Positions 10,833 through 23,530 of a stretch of 64,000 nt of DNA are shown here, in pieces. The translations under genes and the position numbers were made by a program. The first letter of the stretch is position 1. Each line of letters opens with the position of its first letter. The notes below the pieces were generated by a model. That model was not told where the DNA came from. It saw nothing but the letters and a program-made list of their open reading frames with translations, and searched no databases. Source of the DNA: Rhododendron vialii (Eukaryota; Streptophyta; Magnoliopsida; Ericales; Ericaceae); the NCBI RefSeq assembly GCF_030253575.1, contig NC_080558.1, positions 8,814,001 to 8,878,000 of the forward strand, given 5' to 3'.

Positions 10833-12224
10833 GCAGCCCAAAAAAATTTATCATCTAATCCAACATCTCCGTAAGTATTACTATCGGTCGTATATATATT
10901 TGTTAGATTAATAGATGTACAAAATTCCTCTACCAAGTGATGCATCCATATAACTAATTGAAAACAAGTCTTTTGTTCCAATCAGCTGGGCTCAGCTAAA
11001 TGAATATATTTCCTCGCGTTCGACCAAAATTCAAAACCACTGTCCCTACAAAGTTTATAACCCATTCCCCATATCACATCCATGAATTAAACAGGTCCTA
11101 TTTTCCAGCCCTAAAATGTACCCTCTGCAGATCAAAAGAAAATTACCAGATCCTATGTTACTTTTCATGGATCATATGGGCCATGAGGATGCAACTCATA
11201 CCAGGTTGGGTCCTTTTTATGGCCTGTCTAGGCCCAGCACAAACCATCCCTAGTCCAAGGTAACCTTGCAGATCAGGACCAACAAATTAAGCCCAGATTT
11301 TCTTTCCCATATGAGGCAACCAAACCTGATATAAGAACATCTCCGGCCCTAACCCATTCGTTTACTAGTGTTTTGGTAAAAATTTGGGTCAAAAACTTCA
11401 TTAAAAATTTGGGTCAAAAACTTCATTTGGGTATGTCATATCCAATGCTAAACTCTCTTCTTCTTTTTTAACCCAAAATCTAGTGTTTTTTGTGTTTTCC
11501 CTTTAAAATATGGGTCAAAAAGTATGGATTTGGGTCTTTCCACATTTGAGTAAGAAAAAGAGTCAAAATGTCAAAAGGGTATGCCATTGGAAATGACACT
11601 TTGTGTTTTTACTCAAATTTTGATAGGAAAAAATGAAAAGGATTTGAGATGCTTTAAGTTGGAGTTTTGTGGCTTTTCCGACATTTAAAAACTGCAATGC
11701 GAAATTGCAAAATTTCACTTGGAAAATTTTGAAAATTTTCGTAATTTTTCTGCAATACTATACTCTCGTATGAATCTTCTTCAATAGATCTCCAGTAATA
11801 AGTTTTCAAACATAATTATGAGTGCAAAACTAGAAGATAAACTTTGAAGGCATGAATATTAGTGTTTGAAGGAAAAACACCAAAACATAAGACATATCAA
11901 CACGTTTTTATCTTGCGGATGAAAATAGTTGTCCTTTGCTATTATTTTTAGCAGGTACTCTATCCGTCTCAAAGTTTCAATTTGGAACCCGGGATGTCTC
12001 GTAAACGTTCTTACCGATATTCAATTGAGCTGATTTTTTTTTTTTAAAAACCTAAAAAATAAAAAAAGAATAGAACAAAGTGAACAGTTTCGATTATTAT
12101 TTTTTAACTCGAGACGAGTCTCAAATGGATCTGTATGCGCACATACAGAACCTATCTGTACCCCTAGCAACGCTCTCTTTCGGGTATATCATTCCCTGAC
12201 ATATTTTTTAAGAGTACTGCTATA
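10833..12224. other. Intergenic DNA, mostly unassigned
   Basis: A short direct repeat of aaatttgggtcaaaaacttca occurs twice at about 11389-11428, inside a region with inverted similarity between 11340-11480 and 11500-11640 that may be an old MITE. No protein or RNA gene is recognised. Confidence 0.4.
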
Positions 12225-12484
12225 GGTACAGAAAAATTGGGACCGAAATCCTACCGACGGCCGCCGGTGGGCCGTCTCCGGCCACCGGACGGCCGATCAT
12301 GTATATACACGAAAAGGGGTGCTCCGATCAAGCACCCTACACACCTCGGATGACATTGATTCCCGCGCTGGGCCCCTCGGTTTTTTTTTTTAGAATTTTT
12401 GAACGGCTCGGATCGGCCGTCCGGTGGCCGGAGACGGCCCACCGGCGGCCGTCGGTAGGATTTCGGTCCCAATTTTTCTGTACC
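12225..12484. mobile_element. GC-rich palindromic MITE, family copy A
   Basis: Arms begin ggtacagaaaaattggg and end with its complement ccaatttttctgtacc; about 75 bases of each arm match almost perfectly and contain gacggccg and ccggtggccgg motifs. The interior holds a segment with gattcccgcg and cccctcgg shared with the other copies. Three related elements lie at 23.9, 43.5 and 54.25 kb. The near-identity of the arms suggests a recent insertion. Confidence 0.75.
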
Positions 12485-12899
12485 GGTATCTTTACTGATT
12501 TTTTAAGTTGTTTTCGGTCTTTGTATACATGTGCTGTTATTTCAGTGATACGTTGGGTAACTACATTTTTTTTTTTTAATTAAATGGTACAATAGATTAA
12601 ACCAATATTCGGATCAGTAGGGTAACTAATTTACGCATATATTATCGATGATTAAGTATGTCTTCCGTCCTTCTCATATATTTTACGCATGTATTATGAA
12701 AGATTAGGTATGTCTTTGCTCCTTCTCATTTGTATCTCGATCGATTGGAAATTACATGGGGTGGTCATTGCTTGAATTTAGAAACCAGTTGGGCATCGGA
12801 AAAGGAAAATTACAGCAATTGGACGTTGGATGTCTATCCATATACTCTATCTGGGTAGCTTTTAACCCCAAGGAAAGGGTGATAAACCCCTTCCTCACT

Positions 12900-13140
12900 G
12901 TTTTTCACCTTCACTTCCTCTCCCTCGCCTCTTTGTTTCTCTCTCCTCCCTATAAGACAGACAGAGAGAGAGAGGGGACTCAAAAGGGTGCGCCAAACGC
13001 CTCAACATGAGCACACCACTGACCACTCTCCTCTCTCTCTCTAAACACACTCAATAATACAGATCCTAATCTCCGACCATCCCTCTCCTTTCTCTCCCTC
13101 TTATGTAACCCAAATCCATCCCCCCCCTCCAGATTTTCAG
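12900..13140 (+). promoter_or_regulatory. Promoter and 5'UTR exon of the ubiquitin protease gene
   Basis: CT- and GA-rich leader sequence, with a TATA-like tataag near 12951 and an exon ending CAG at 13140 before a GTGAAT donor. The matching acceptor (TTGTAG) is at 14196-14201, eight bases before the start codon. The transcription start is not defined by sequence. Confidence 0.5.
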
Positions 13141-14201
13141 GTGAATCTGTTGTTCATTTCTTAAATTTTTTTATCAGTGTTGAATACCTACTTATTGCAG
13201 TTAGAGATGCTTTTCGTTTCAAAAGACATCTGGGTATCTCCCGGAAACCAAAAATCTCTCGTGGGTTTTGTTGATTTTGTAGCAAAAAGTTTGTATCTAT
13301 TCGTGAAGTAATCAGTTGTTGGGTTTTAACCATTGGTATGATCGTTAGCTGTGAACCTATGACCTTATCTTGTTGTAATGATTCTTGCTTCGGTTTTTAA
13401 CTATGTCGGTTTGTAGTTCTTGTTGGGTTTGTGGGCTTGGGTTTTGTTTTAATGCTTGTTCTAGTGCTGTTGCTTCTATAGTTATTGTGGAAAATGCTAA
13501 AATCTGCCCTAAAGGCGGAAGATAATAGGTAAAAGGTTCATTGATATTCAAGAAAAGTGTAGTGATATCTGTGAACTCGGTCTGAACTTGGTTAGGTTCA
13601 ATAACCTAACTGATTTTTTGTTTGGGGACTTGTTTGTGATTCTGTATTTGATTGGTTTGGAATGGCTTCTTCCTCGTAATTTGATTGCGTGCTTTGTGAA
13701 TTTGGTTTTTATTTTTTGATTTTTCGGTTTATGTTTATGCATTGGTTCCTTTACTAATTTTTCTTGGTATCTTCTTTCTGATACACGACGACAGCTGGGT
13801 ATCTCCTAGATACAAAAATCTGTCGTAGGTTCTACTCTTTTTGGAATGATATGTTTCTATGTAAAGGTGAAATAGTCGGTTGGTTGTGTTTATGCATTCT
13901 TATGATTGTTAGTCATGACTGTATTTTTGCCGAGAAATTTGTAATATGGTGTTAAATGTGGGCTTGTAGTGCCTATTGGTTTCACAGGGAATTGTTTTTT
14001 TAGGATTTATAAATACAGTTTTAGTGCCTCCTATTTAAAGTGACCGACTAGTGGGTATCTAGTGCTTGTGGATCTGTTTGACTGATTTGCATTCGTTATC
14101 TCCCGTCTCTTTATTTTTTGCCTAGTCGTTTTGGTTTTAGTTTTGGGGGTCTTTTTTGTTGCTTGTGTAGTTGTGTTTATGGTTTTTCTGATTGGTTGTA
14201 G
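13141..14201 (+). other. 5'UTR intron of the ubiquitin protease gene
   Basis: A T-rich intron of 1061 bases. Two stretches about 565 bases apart (from about 13215 and 13785) share ctgggtatctcc and a similar following 100 or so bases, showing an internal duplication. First introns in plant leaders often raise expression; whether that applies here is inference. Confidence 0.5.
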
Positions 14202-14208
14202 GAATTAA

Positions 14209-17200
14209 ATGGGGAAAAAGGTTAAGAAGAAGGCCCGTAGTGTTCATAAGGAGAAGCAGCCTTCTACCCTTTCTACAAAAACTGTTGCCCATCCCCAGCA
14301 AAGCATTACAAGCACTGCGGCTGTTGATGATGTCATAAAAGAGAGGAAGCTATGTTCTCATCTTGATCAGGTCATTGATTTGGTCAAAGTTTCTTCAAGA
14401 TTAGAATCTCAAGAACGTATTAGGTGCGAAGATTGTAGGGAAGTTGTGGTTGATAGGCGGTCAAGTAAGGGGAAGGGCAATCAAGGGAAGAAGAAAGGGG
14501 GAGGTTCTGGTGATACTAAATCCAGTTCCAAAGCAATGTGGGTATGTTTGGATTGTGGCCATATTTCATGTGGAGGGATTGGACTCCCGAACACCCCTCA
14601 AAGCCATGCAGTTCGACATGCAAGGCAAACCCGACATCCATGGGCAATTCAATTTGAAAACCCTCAGTTACGGTGGTGCTTCCAGTGCAATACACTCATT
14701 CCAGTTGAAACTTTGGATGAAAATGGTGAAAAGAAAGATTTGTTGTTAGGTGTTGTCAAACTGATAAAGGGGCAATCATCTCAAGGGCCCTCTGAGGATG
14801 TTGAGGATGGTTGGTCAGGGAGTGGAAGCGTTGCAAGTGGGATAAAATCGGCAAACACCGCTTCAGCTAGTTTTGATGGGAAATATGGTAATGTGGTCAG
14901 AGGCTTGGTAAATCTCGGTAATACTTGTTTCTTCAATTCAATCATGCAGAATCTCTTGGCAATGGATAGATTACGGGACTATTTCTTAGAACTTGATGAG
15001 TCTGTGGGGTCGCTTACTGTTTCTTTGAAGAAGTTCTTCTTAGAAGCCAGTCCGGAGTCTGGCTTGAAAAATTCCATGAATCCAAGGTCCTTTTTTGGGT
15101 GTCTGTGTGCCAAGGCTCCCCAATTTCGGGGGTATCAACAGCACGACAGTCACGAATTGCTTCGTTGTTTACTTGATGGATTGTGTACAGAGGAGTTGAG
15201 CGCAAGAAAACAGACCGTATCATGGGAAAATGGGAATTCCAAAACCCTCGGTCCTACTTTTGTTGATGCAGCCTTTGGGGGCCAACTATCTAGTACTGTT
15301 TCTTGTTTGGAGTGTGGGCATTCTTCAACAGTGTTTGAGCCGTTTCTAGATCTCTCACTTCCAGTTCCAACTAAGAAACCCCCTTCTAAAAGGGCCCCAC
15401 CTGTTCCTCGAGCTAAGAAGCCAAAACTGCCTCCAAAAAGAAGTGGAAGGATTCGCCCGAAAACTAATAGGGATGCAGATTCTGTCACAGAAAAAGTGGG
15501 AGATTCTTTGGTGGTTCCTAAAACGATGGAATTCACTGGCCCACCTACAGTGGAAGATAAAAAGTGTTTAGTCTCATCTAGTCTCTCAACCGCTGAAGAT
15601 TTAGAGAAGAAGCCGTTTATGGATGAGGATTCGTTAGACAACTTTTCATGGTTTGATTATCTGGAATCAGTTCCTGTTTCGAATGATCAGGACATAGCTT
15701 CAAAAGCTAATGATATCGCAATGATTTATGATTCAGGACAAAACAATGCTGCTCAAGGTGAAGCCTCCCTGAAGGAAACAGGCACAGCAGATTCATTGGG
15801 CGACCTAACATGGTTGGATTACCTTGAGCCAGGTGCTTTACCTGATGACAATGACATTGGTTCAAATGTTGATGATGTATCCGTAGTCCAAGATTCTGGA
15901 AGCAAGGACGCTCTTCCAAATGATATATTTTTGCTTCCATTACAGGTTCAAGTCTCCGAGGACCTGGTGTTTCCTCAGAAAGAAGAAACTTCGATTAGTG
16001 GTGAGATTTTGAGAGGAGAAGGCGAGGCCTCCTCGTCAGTTGTTGGCTATGAACCAGATGCATCGGACTTTGATGGTTTTGGAGGCTTATTTAATGAGCC
16101 AGAAATTGTTGAAGGCCCCAATTTAAAATCCTTGTCTATTGATACTAACATTCAGGGTAATGAAATTGCAGAAACTGGTTTCTTAGTTGCAAATATCAGT
16201 GAGTCTGATCCAGATGAAGTCGACAATAGTGACTCCCCAGTGTCAATAGAGAGTTGTTTGGCATTGTTTACTAAGCCAGAGCTTCTTTCTGATGAACATG
16301 CTTGGCATTGTGAGAATTGTTCGAAAGCTGTGCAAAAGCAAAGGATGCAATCAAGGAAGAGTAAGCAGAATGGTGCATCAGAGATTCAGATGAGAGGGGC
16401 AGACAATAGAATTCAAAGTGCTCCATCAAATTCGACAAATGAAGGCCCCTTCCCTAATGACGGAGATATTAGAGAAACTGTATTTAGTACGTCTAATGAA
16501 GCGGTAGTGTCAGAAAATGGTAAAATTAATGATAACCAAAACGAGAAGGAGTTCAGTGAGGAAGCTGGGTTGATTTTATCAATTTCCCAGTTAAAAGAAG
16601 GAAGTAGTGACATGAATGATGCATGTCCAGAGCTATCACAGTCTTCAAGTTCTTATAAGACTTGTACTCAAGCAAGTATCAGTGGTGAAGCTAGTGGTTC
16701 TTGCAGTGTTAATGATCCTAGTAATGCTGGATGTGACACTGGTGAGGTTCAGCAAATGAAGTCTCAGTTGTTGCCTAAAGGGTCTGAATCAGAAAGAAGT
16801 GACAATGAGGAGATGAATTCTGATAGCTTGAAGGTGAAGAGGGATGCAACTAAAAGAATTCTCATTAATAGGGCACCACCTATTTTGACCATCCATCTAA
16901 AGAGATTCAGTCAAGATGCTCGTGGTCGTTTGAGCAAATTGAATGGTCATGTGGTTTTCGGAGAGACAATTGATCTCAGACCATACTTGGATCCCAGGTG
17001 TTCTTCTGACCCTTGCTTGGGCGTATTGTTGCTATTAGTTTCGCAACTTCATCAGTCCCTTATCGTTTACTCTTTCTTTCATTTTTCGATTTCTCTCTTC
17101 CGTGTCATTTCTACTTACTCAGCAAACTGCTTTCTCTCAGCTTTTATGTTCGGAATTTTATGCTTGTTTAATGGACTTTGTTGTTGCAGTTTCTAGTAGA

Positions 17201-20200
17201 CAAATTTTGTTTCATTCTGGTATCCTCCTTGTTAATGCTTCCTACCAGTTTTAGGTGTATTTATATAGATTCTCTTATCTATTGCAGAGAACTGTTGCAC
17301 TTATTTTAGTACATGTTTATTTTCTCTTCTCTTCCACAAAACCTATTGTATGGTTGTAAATGTTTTCTTGCGTGCTTGTTCTTCTTCTTGTCACATCTGC
17401 ATTTAGGCTATTATGCCAGACTATCAAAGAAACCCGCCAAAGACAGAAGAACCGGTGTGTTGTACAGATGTAGCCTTCCCAGGAAGCAGGAAATTGTTTA
17501 TTGGCTCCTTTACCTACTCATATTCTAATGATATAGAATGATAATGAGCATGAATTATTTGCTTGAGCATTTTCCTCATCTATAATTGGTGTTTTTTTAA
17601 ATATTATACACTTTGTCTAAAGTTACTTTGAAATTGGGTTCTTAGCCAGGTTTATCCTTGCACGGTGTACCTGTGTGGAATACTGCTACTAGTGTTTTAG
17701 TAGGTATATCTACAATACCCGTAATGATATAGTTCATGTGAAAGGCTGAAAGCTGATAGACGGTTCAGACTTAGACATCACACCCTCGAATAGGGCAAAA
17801 GAATAGAGCCCACTCTTCATACCTTCTGAAGTATAATATGTGTACTTGTGTTGCCTTGGACTTAAGGAAAACATATTGTGTTTAGGAGGGCCACTGTTTC
17901 AATGGTATTCTCAGAGCAGCCACTTTGTGCATATATTGCCAAAGGTTAGGTCTATCTCCAATCATCCCCCGCCCATACCCCCAATGATTGGGGACTAGAT
18001 GGGTTATGTTATGTTGTTGTTGTTGTTGTTGTTGTATAAACGAAGTAAAAAAGTATCACATGTTTTATGTTGTACTAGTCCTACGCACTGGATTAGAAAA
18101 AGAAATAAAGTTGCGAGTGCTGAATATACCACACTTCTTTTTCTGGTCAAGTCTAACTCTACTTTCTATTTGGTTAGTAGTTTGAGCCCCACTACTAGCT
18201 TGGTGCGCTGAAGTATAAAAATGCATATTGATGGGTCATCTGAGTCAACCCCAGAGACATTTTGGAAATATTTCAGAAACATGATGGAGACCTAGAAAAG
18301 AAATGGAGACATAGGGAAACATTGGGGGCGAAAAAACCTGTTATACGTGTGCATGGGTTAAGGCTTACAAATCACCAACTAGATATGTTTCTGTAGTTCT
18401 ATGAGTAAATTTTTGCATGTTTGATTATATATGACTTCATGGCCTAATGGAAAGGCGCTAGTTCAGAGAACTAGAGATTTTGGGTTCGATTCCTAGTGAA
18501 GTTCTCGGCTGCATGCTTGTTTCAGCAAAGAAAGTTTCACTCTCCACACTTTAAGTTCTAAGTTATGTTTCAGGTTTTGCTAGTAGGTAGTAACAAAGAC
18601 AAAATTACATCTGAACTTAAGTTGAGTCTTCAGACTTTTTTCACTTCTTTCTGAACATGCCATTAGTAACATGTCAAGTCTTAACTTAAGGAGCTCTCAC
18701 TGCTGTCGACCCATGAGGGGGACACAGTAGTAGATCGAGCAGGAGGTGATGCCAACTCGGATTTTACTTTCTTTTGGCAGACATATATGAACAAGAGAGA
18801 GAAACAAGAGTATGGAAAGAACCTACCTGGTGAGACGTGAAGATAGAGTGAGCGAGAGGTGATGCCATTCTCGCTAGTGTTGTCCTCAGAGCATAGTTTT
18901 AAATCGCGGTATCGGTCGCCGTCGCGGTATCGGTCGCGGTATATCGGTATTGGAACGTATCGGTCATACGTCGCGGGAATCGGGTGTCGCGGTCGTGAAT
19001 TTTTAAAAATCATCAGCAACATGTGTAAAACTTGAAAAATATACTTTTGCCCCCAACATTAGCTTAAATTATCACATTTTAATTAATTTAAGACATGTAA
19101 TAGCCCATTCTCTTCATGCGAAATATCCAATAATTTATCAAAACCCGCAAGTCAATAAGATTTTACAAATATGAGAAAAATGCAACATTATGAGTTTCGA
19201 TATAATTGACATAAATAGCAAAAATAAGATGAAGACATTAAAATAAACACACCATAGAGGTTTTACATTACATAATCGCTAGCCACATTATGCAACATTA
19301 TGTTTTTTTTGTTTTTTTGTTTTTTTTTTGCCGAACCGATATGAACCGGCCGAATCGGCCGAACCGGTCCACAAATCGGTTACATACCGATACGTATCGG
19401 GAATCGGCCGGTTCACCAGTGAATTTCAGTCTCCTCGTTATGCCGGCCTATATCCGAACCGGAAGTCTCAAATACCGGTACGAACCAGTTCGTATCGGCC
19501 GATATTTAAAACTATGCCTCAGAGTCCCAGGAGCTACTATTCTTCGCTTAAAAGAAAAGTTGTTAATAGACATGAAATTCGCCATGTATCATTGTAGTTA
19601 TAGATGTAGATCAATCTGGCTATTAGAGACATACCACCACCCTAGTCCACGTAACATACTTCAGGAGATGCCTGGCCAGCTGGCCCTTACAACAATGACC
19701 CATGTCTACGATGGGCGAGTGTATGGTGTTTGAATAGGCTCCACAGTTACTACTTCTCTCCTCAGTTGTACACTCTGTATGTATATATCACCAACTCGCT
19801 GTTTTACTCATTTGCACAGATACTTTCTAAGTTTCTATACTCCCTACTTTGATCCACGTCGCTGAGTGTCTCCTCTTTAAACCTTTCTCACAGTTGCTTC
19901 CCTCGAGAAGCCACTATCCGGTAGCCGGTAGGTTAGGCCTACCACAAAGACATGCTCTACCCAGATGTCGAACTACCGTTTGTCAAGGAGGCGCTCTTCC
20001 TTATTCATTGGAGCCTACATGTACAGTTTATGGTCATTCTATGTTGCTATGTTCTTTGTGGCTGTCTCATGCCTGTATGTATTTTTAAGTACCTTCGGTG
20101 TACCTGTAATTACACTATTCTATCCAACTTGTATCAGCTCATTCTTTCCTCTTCATCAGTCTTATTTTACAAAGTTATAGCCATTTCTATCTTTGCTCGC

Positions 20201-20939
20201 TCATGCCCTCATCTGTGACTTACTTTCCCTGAGGGATCATTTGATGCTCAAAGCCTCAAACATACTTCTAATCAGTTTACTGATACTCGTACTTTGGTTG
20301 TCAGACAAAATCAGACTACAGCCATATTCTGAAAGAAGTGTGAAAAGAACGAGTAGTCACTATAAACTGTTATTGGAGGCAATTAGATAGTTTCTCCACC
20401 ATTCCTGTAATATCCTTGTGGCCTTTGCATTATATAAGCACAATTGATACTTCTGTTGAAGTCACTTTCAGCATCAAAATATGGGACGTTTCTGGGCATT
20501 CTGTTCATTGTCTACTAGTTTTTTTGTTCCTTTGTTTCTTTCTGTTTTATAAGTTGGTTCGACTTGTACCACCTAAGCGTTTTTTGATATCGTATATTGT
20601 ATAAATGTAGAATCTTGTAGCTTGCAAACATGAAATCTGTTATAGATATGGATAATGTAGATGGTAATGCCGTGTTGATTTATCCTCATTTTAATGAAAT
20701 ACAGGTGCATGGGGGCAGATGAGTACAAATTCCGGCTGATTGGAGTGGTGGAGCATCTGGGGACCATGAGGGGAGGCCACTATGTTGCCTATGTCAGAGC
20801 TGCAAAGGGTAACAAGAAGGTGGATAAAGAAAGCGCAGATTTTGTGTGGTATCATGCCAGTGATGCTTATGTGCGCGAGGCTTCAATGGAAGAAGTTCTT
20901 CGGTGTGAGGCCTACATCATGTTTTACGAAAAACTTTGA
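14209..20939 (+). CDS. UBP2: Ubiquitin carboxyl-terminal hydrolase, UBP1/UBP2 (USP16/45) type
   Basis: Cysteine protease that removes ubiquitin from proteins. Two coding exons, 14209-16997 and 20705-20939, join in frame (AG|G, Arg930) to give 1007 residues. A basic N-terminus precedes a zinc-finger UBP domain (about residues 49-165, with CxxH, CxxC and HxxxxH ligands). The Cys box NLGNTCFFNS places the nucleophile at Cys240; the His box GTMRGGHYVAYV places the base at His955, followed by WYHASDAYV. A long acidic, Ser-rich insert (about 385-880) with a CxxC pair near residue 703 separates the two halves, as in the plant UBP1/2 and animal USP16/45 group. The first ATG has an AAATGG context after a spliced leader. 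The 3.7-kb intron is full of repeats; if retained, the frame continues 66 codons and the protein lacks its catalytic His. Choice between UBP1 and UBP2 is not resolvable. Confidence 0.9.
17875..18037 (+). repeat. SINE-like sequence ending in (TTG)n
   Basis: A stretch with gattggggactagatgggtt ends in about eight TTG units at 18012-18037. Plant SINEs of several families end in TTG repeats. It lies within the large intron of the ubiquitin protease. The 5' end and target-site duplication are not clear. Confidence 0.4.
18433..18504 (+). pseudogene. tRNA-Arg-like relic
   Basis: Folds as a cloverleaf: acceptor GACTTCA with TGAAGTT, D arm GGCCTAATGGAAAGGC, T arm with the B box GGGTTCGATTCC. The body resembles plant nuclear tRNA-Arg genes. 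The anticodon loop is TCAGAGA, with C instead of the invariant T at position 33 and an anticodon that would not be Arg, so it is probably a dead copy or a tRNA-derived SINE head. It sits on the sense strand of an intron. Confidence 0.5.
18892..19516. mobile_element. hAT-type element with perfect 8-bp TSD, intronic
   Basis: Terminal repeats catagttttaaat and atttaaaactatg, flanked by a perfect 8-bp duplication, cctcagag, at 18884-18891 and 19517-19524. Both subterminal regions are dense in cggtatcgg or ccgataccg style repeats that pair across the element; the middle is AT-rich. Sits in the large intron of the ubiquitin protease. ORFs here are repeat by-products. Confidence 0.75.
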
Positions 20940-21012
20940 GCAATTCTTTTTACCTTCCATTCATTATGACCTTTTCCAAATTTAATCCAGGGAATTGAAT
21001 TGAGCTCCCTGC

Positions 21013-21014
<2 letters not shown>

Positions 21015-21078
<64 letters not shown>
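21015..21078 (+). repeat. (GA)n microsatellite in the 3'UTR region
   Basis: About 32 uninterrupted GA units starting 75 bases after the ubiquitin protease stop codon. Likely transcribed as part of the 3'UTR; length variation between individuals is expected. Confidence 0.9.
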
Positions 21079-21081
<3 letters not shown>

Positions 21082-21689
21082 GATATCATTTTTGCCACCG
21101 CTTTTTGTTGTTTCGATAGTGGATGTACATCATCAAATCAGTTATATGAGAAATGAGTTTCGTTCTTTCGTTTTTCCTGGGATCTCAGAGCTTACTTACA
21201 TGATCCCCCAGCTGTTCTTGCATTGCCTTCGTTGTATTGTGTTAAGAGTTGTCATCAGTTGAGGGGCTGCAATGGTATGGCATTTCGATCCTGTGAGTAA
21301 ACAAAGTTCTATATGGCAGGCAGCAGCTTGTTCGCGTTCAAAAATGTTCTGCTAACCATTCTTGTTCCGAGTTTTCCCCCCTCCTCAAGACAAAAAGGGC
21401 GGGGAGAGAGCCGATTGGCATAGCTACTTGTTCTGAGTGTGACCATATGCACCTCCAAATCCGCAATGGATCTCGAGAAGGGGACAATGGCCAAAGCTAC
21501 AACTATCCCAACAAGGTGCGGCCGTGGGAACAGTTTCTATTACATGGTAATATGGTTCATGGATTTACTATTGCAAAGGCGTTCGAACATGCGATCGCAT
21601 GGGGAATGTTGGGGAGTGAACCCTAGCTGTCTTTGCCAACTCGTTGTTCCACAGTTCAAATGAGTTGAAGACTGCCATTTACGTTGACT

Positions 21690-23530
21690 GATTTCATTTT
21701 AGGCCTTGTTCTCCTAAGCTTTGGGGGCTTTTTTCTTGTTTCATCCTTATTTGAATTTTTTTCGTGTTTGTTAGTTTTGTGCTAAACTTTTGTGGTTTAT
21801 TAATTCGTCTCAACGAGAGAAATTGGAAAACCCAAAAAAAATTTACTTTTACCCAAATATTTTTGAAATTATCAAAGATAAAGCCCTAAAAGTCGGCTTT
21901 TTAGGCTATTTGGGCTTTATCTTTGAGATTTTGAAAAATATTTTGGTAAACGTAAATATTTTGAGTTTGACTTGTATTTCCAACCATTCAATGAAAAAAT
22001 TCATATAATATTTTAGACGGACTTGGATTGGGCTTCAAGCCTTCAACCCCTATGCCCTAGCCCAGCCCATACTATTCTTGCACTGCTAGCCCACCTGCAA
22101 GACAAACTTGGATTGGGCTAAGCCCAGTGCTCCGGATTAGTTTTGGCTGATAACTGAACCAAATTATTGGAGTTCGACTTCGTGTTCACTCATTAAAAGT
22201 TATTTGAGATCGGTTTGTTATATAAACAAATTAAGCTTGAACATCTTTTTGAAGCTCGTTAAGTTTTCAAACTACGCTCGAAAAAATTACTGCTTAGCTC
22301 GTTTGACTTATGATGTTTAAAAACTTCAAGCTACTCAATAGTGGTTCGTCATCGACTCCATTTAAGCTAGTTTGAGATCGATTAGTTTCTAAACAAACTA
22401 AATTCTAACATATTTTAAAACTTGTTAAGTTTTCAAACTAAATTTGAACAATCAACTGTTGGGCTCAATGTTGGGTTGGTATCAACCCTAGCTTTTAGTC
22501 GGTGGATAGGATGATGACCCCTCACACTAACCCTTACCATAGTTTCCCAGAACAGATGTCCCAAATAGGGTTTTTTACCCGTTTAAAATAACCAAAAACA
22601 AGGACATCTCATTCACGATGGAAAAGAAAAAGCAGCCAAACGCAAAAGAGAATTAAAGAACAGAACGAGTAATTACTCAATAGTTCGGGAATACCGTCAC
22701 ATGATATTTGAATCACTTTAATTATAACCACACATTCATGTGGGGTTCACATAATTAATGGTAGACCCCACAAGAATATATGGTTGTAAAGTGGTTCGGA
22801 GTATCATATGGCAGTATTCCTGAATTATTGTATAATTTTAGGTTCATTCTTAAATAAATTTTTTCTATTTATAGCTCTCCTCTGCCCATTACTCTCAAAA
22901 ATCTTTCTCAAAATCCAAACCAAATAGGGCCGAGCCATGGCGATGGCATCACTATCTAAGATGCTAACCACAACACTCCTCCTTACGATCCTCTCTCTAG
23001 CCGCCGACAACGGAACAACAGCAGCAGCAACAGCAGGGGTGGAAGCAGCAGCAACAGCAGGGGTGGAAGCAGCAGCCACGTGGTGCGTGGCAAGGAGCGA
23101 CGCGAGCCAGGCGGCTCTGCAAACGGCGCTCGACTACGCGTGCGGCGAGGGAGCCGAATGCGCGCCGGTCCGGCCGTCGGGGCCGTGTCACCTTCCGAAC
23201 ACGGTGCAGTCTCACGCTTCGTACGCGTTCAACAGCTATTACCAGCGGAAAGGCAGTGCTCCCGACAGCTGTGACTTCGGTGGCACGGCAACCGCTTCAA
23301 AGACCGACCCGAGTTTGTCCTCCCCCTCTCTCTCTCTCTCATTTTTCTTTCTCTGGATTTTTTTTTTTTGGTGTGTGTCTGTGTTGTGTTGGTGTGCTCA
23401 TAGTTTGCTTCTTCTTTTTTTTGTGTGTTTTTGTTTTCCTTTGTAGGTTATGGGTCTTGTGTTTATCCATCGTCTCCAAGGTACGCCACTCCTTCGTCGT
23501 CATCTTCTCCGATTGGAAGTGGCTTGTCTG
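21690..23530 (+). repeat. Upstream unit of a tandem duplication (PDCB-like locus)
   Basis: Sequence from about 21690 to 23530 matches 25390-28490 in order: flanking DNA (for example the ggatgatgacccctcacac region at 22510 and 26098), gene start, exon 2 and the first 40 or so bases of intron 2. After that point the two diverge completely, placing one breakpoint in intron 2. Confidence 0.75.

Noticed and set aside
15150-15641. 163-codon minus-strand ORF within the ubiquitin protease exon
   Set aside because: It is a shadow of the real coding strand, which has clear conserved domains here.
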